Below, one piece after another: positions 34,575-36,583 of a stretch of 36,583 bases of DNA. The stretch lies in NCBI GenBank assembly GCA_021804485.1, contig JAJZHM010000008.1:1-36583 (forward strand), in the 5' to 3' direction. The DNA is from Pseudomonadota bacterium (lineage in GTDB: Bacteria; Pseudomonadota; Gammaproteobacteria; Pseudomonadales; Moraxellaceae). Below the pieces are notes generated by a model. The model saw only the letters and a program-made list of their open reading frames with translations, ran no database searches and was not told the origin of the DNA. Position numbers and translations under genes: made by a program. Position 1 is the stretch's first letter; the number at the start of each line of letters is the position of its first letter.

Positions 34575-36583
34575 GGTTTGAGATCCCAGCGAATGGCAAT
34601 GCGATCGGGTGCCGCACTGATATGCAACTGATCAGGCTTCCATTTTCCACCTTCCCAGAACAGGGTGCCAAGAGTGGCGCCCAGAATACTGCTGGCGACC
34701 GTGTCCGAGAACCAGTGATTCTGACCCACCACGCGTGCTACATTGGTAATACCGGCAACGCCGAAGAGCCAAGGGGCATTGTATTCTTCGGCAAAAGGAG
34801 TGAGTACGGCCCAGCTGACAATGGTATGTCCACTTGGGAAGCTGTCGGTTTTCTTACCGGCACTTCCTGATAACCAGTGAAAGCTGTGATTGCCTTGCTG
34901 AAGGGTGGGACGAGAACGGCCAACTGCGCTACTGATCGCCAGTGTGGCGACGTAAGAACTGACCGCCGCTTCAGCGGATGCATACGAGGTGCGGGAAAGG
35001 CGTGGATCGTCCGTGCCAAAGGCTGTGGCGGCAACGGCCACATCAGCAACCCAAGGGAGATCATTGCCGACATTCTTGAAACTGCGCCAGAAAACGCTCT
35101 GCCTGTGTTGCCCTGCCCAGCGATTGGCTGAAGTATCAAGCAAGGTACTGCCGAGTAACAAGCCTGTTCCTGCGAGGATGGGAACAGTCCAGTTTTGTTC
35201 CGTCATGCTGTGATAGGCGCCACGAAGATCCCTGAATCCGCGATCAAAAGGATGCCAGCCCATGACCTGTCCCTGTTTCCATGACGGTGTGGCAGGTTCA
35301 TCCAGACCACCAAAATGAAGAAGTGGGTCCCCAGGACGGTAGGTGTCGTCGGTATAGAGGACGCTCATGTTTTGTCGTAACTGATCCTCACTTGCAAAAC
35401 CAGCAAAATATTCCTTGAGTGCAGTTATGTCATAGAAGTTGTAGATGGCATGCTTGTTGTAAATGATTGTCAGCTCGCGTAAGTCCCAAGGGCCCTGCTG
35501 GATGATCGTCCGGGCAGCCAGGCCTACAGCCAAACTTGGCTCGAAGAGTCGTTGGTTGGTGACATGAAGCGTCATGCGTCGAGCGTTATCTTCTTGAATC
35601 TGGATATTGCGAAAACCAAGGGTGTTTAGAGCGGCGGTCAGCTGAGGTGTTTCCGGGTCGACGGAATATGCATCCAGAGATCCGGATCGCGGCTTTGACA
35701 GCAGTTCTGGAGATGGTTCGTAAAGATGTGCCGGATCTTTGGAGGATGTACCTTCAACACGTGCAGCGATGGGGTCAGTTGCCGTGTGGTAATCAAGAGT
35801 CTTGTCCGAGCGCGCCTGTGTAAAACCGTAGAGTGAAACCTGGCGATTGAGCATAGCGCCACCGTCACGCAACAGAGGCTGCCACATGAACTGCGTTGTC
35901 AGGTCGCTGGAGCGTGGTGATGCAACATCCAAGGGTATGTTGACATAAAGACCTTTATCGAAGCTGCCTTCACCAAACTGCTGGCTGGAAACATTTGTTT
36001 TGGTGAAATAACCACCCATCTCAATGCCATTACTAAACTTTTTGTGCACATCAAAGGTTGCACCACGGTCTTTGGCGAGATACTGGCCGATTTTAATGTC
36101 GGAATAAACATCATGCCAGCCCGTATCCCAGTATAGTGACAGATGGCCTGTCATGACATGGTAGGGCAGGAATCCAAAATGTTGGGCGAAATCGCGCTGG
36201 CGAACCTCATTGAGGTCGACGCCAAAGGAAAATGGGGCGCTGAATGGACGGTATAACCATTCGCCACCCGCACCAGCGTACATCATTTCCAGATAACCGG
36301 CGTACAAGCTCCAGTACTGATTGTCACCCAAAGTACCAATATGTGTCAGTTGCCAGTGATCCATGTTGAGGCGTGATGTTTCGACATAGAATCGGATATT
36401 GGTGCGAACCCGAGGAAGGTTGCTGGGTGCATCGTAGGTGAAGTTATTATAGTTGTTCAGAACATCATACTTAAGCAGCAGTTCGCTCCAGGTGCGCGTT
36501 GCCATATGCCACTGCAGGTTAAGGGTTGGGGTTAGTTCATAGAGGACAAAGCCGTTAGGTCCGCCAATGAAATGGCTCAGGCT
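34571..36583 (-). CDS. YjbH-type outer-membrane protein fused to a PAP2 phosphatase domain (5' end cut by window)
   Basis: The frame is open to the window edge (26 more codons before the ATG at 36505, including HFIGGPNGFVLYEL), so the start is outside; 670 residues are visible. The first 400 or so match the YjbH/YmcA (GfcD) group of outer-membrane beta-barrels for exopolysaccharide export: SLYAGYLEMMYAGAGGEWLY, FGVDLNEVRQRDFAQHFGF, and the FGEGSFDKGLYVNIP block. The last 190 residues are a PAP2 domain: GRSRP, FPSGHT (about 34827-34840), and ARVVGQNHWFSD (about 34700-34740) with the Arg, His and Asp retained. The Lys of the KxxxxxxRP motif is Ser. A periplasm-facing phosphatase joined to an export barrel suggests carrier or lipid dephosphorylation near polysaccharide export. 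The role is inferred. Confidence 0.82.
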   Translation of the reverse strand, partial: SLSHFIGGPNGFVLYELTPTLNLQWHMATRTWSELLLKYDVLNNYNNFTYDAPSNLPRVRTNIRFYVETSRLNMDHWQLTHIGTLGDNQYWSLYAGYLEMMYAGAGGEWLYRPFSAPFSFGVDLNEVRQRDFAQHFGFLPYHVMTGHLSLYWDTGWHDVYSDIKIGQYLAKDRGATFDVHKKFSNGIEMGGYFTKTNVSSQQFGEGSFDKGLYVNIPLDVASPRSSDLTTQFMWQPLLRDGGAMLNRQVSLYGFTQARSDKTLDYHTATDPIAARVEGTSSKDPAHLYEPSPELLSKPRSGSLDAYSVDPETPQLTAALNTLGFRNIQIQEDNARRMTLHVTNQRLFEPSLAVGLAARTIIQQGPWDLRELTIIYNKHAIYNFYDITALKEYFAGFASEDQLRQNMSVLYTDDTYRPGDPLLHFGGLDEPATPSWKQGQVMGWHPFDRGFRDLRGAYHSMTEQNWTVPILAGTGLLLGSTLLDTSANRWAGQHRQSVFWRSFKNVGNDLPWVADVAVAATAFGTDDPRLSRTSYASAEAAVSSYVATLAISSAVGRSRPTLQQGNHSFHWLSGSAGKKTDSFPSGHTIVSWAVLTPFAEEYNAPWLFGVAGITNVARVVGQNHWFSDTVASSILGATLGTLFWEGGKWKPDQLHISAAPDRIAIRWDLKP

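Overview
The window looks like a chromosomal segment of a gammaproteobacterium. The evidence is the bioB-bioF-bioH-bioC order with a BirA-type operator, the ribF-ileS-lspA-fkpB-ispH block, a PA2778/PA2779-type pair known from Pseudomonas, DmdC-like acyl-CoA dehydrogenases starting with a conserved YKAPLRD motif, and the mrdA-rodA-mltB cell-wall cluster. Together these suggest the Pseudomonadales or a Moraxellaceae-like relative. This placement is inferred from gene content and order only. Base composition is moderate and even, apart from a more AT-rich patch near 19.85-20.1 kb. I see no tRNA, rRNA, CRISPR array or insertion sequence.

Layout. 0-7.3 kb is an accessory-looking stretch: a secreted phospholipase C/acid phosphatase lipoprotein with a candidate Pho box; a divergent two-gene unit of a small exported membrane protein (PA2779 family) and a C39-like cysteine peptidase lipoprotein (PA2778 family); a DedA-family membrane protein with a degenerate PAP2 domain, running tail-to-tail into the peptidase gene; a DyP-type peroxidase; and a transmembrane Ser/Thr kinase. 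7.3-12.2 kb holds an acyl-CoA dehydrogenase and, divergent from it behind a BirA-type operator, a tightly overlapping bioBFHC operon (late pimeloyl and biotin synthesis; no bioA or bioD here). 12.4-17.4 kb holds two paralogous ~600-residue acyl-CoA dehydrogenases separated by a strong hairpin terminator, a strictosidine synthase/SMP-30-like beta-propeller protein and erpA. 17.4-19.7 kb holds a CarH/LitR-like MerR regulator that has lost its cobalamin ligands, a LOG-family protein and an L,D-transpeptidase-like protein. 19.7-20.4 kb holds a frameshifted HEPN (HepT-like) gene. 20.5-26.8 kb is a compact housekeeping operon: ribF, ileS, lspA, fkpB, ispH and a GmhA-type sugar phosphate isomerase.

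From 26.8 kb to the right edge everything is on the minus strand and nearly contiguous: a YjbH-PAP2 fusion (5' end outside the window), a small lipoprotein-like protein, a WecA-like polyprenyl-phosphate GlcNAc-1-P transferase, PBP2 (mrdA), RodA, MltB, a patatin-like phospholipase and a GNAT acetyltransferase. This reads as a surface-polysaccharide module feeding into the cell-elongation machinery; both depend on undecaprenyl-phosphate carriers.

The items most worth a second look are the PA2779/PA2778 pair (its small partner ends in a Gly-Gly, membrane helix, basic tail arrangement like a sorting signal), the YjbH-PAP2 fusion, the 404-bp antisense overlap that gives the DedA protein a tail of about 124 residues, and the B12-ligand-less LitR homologue.
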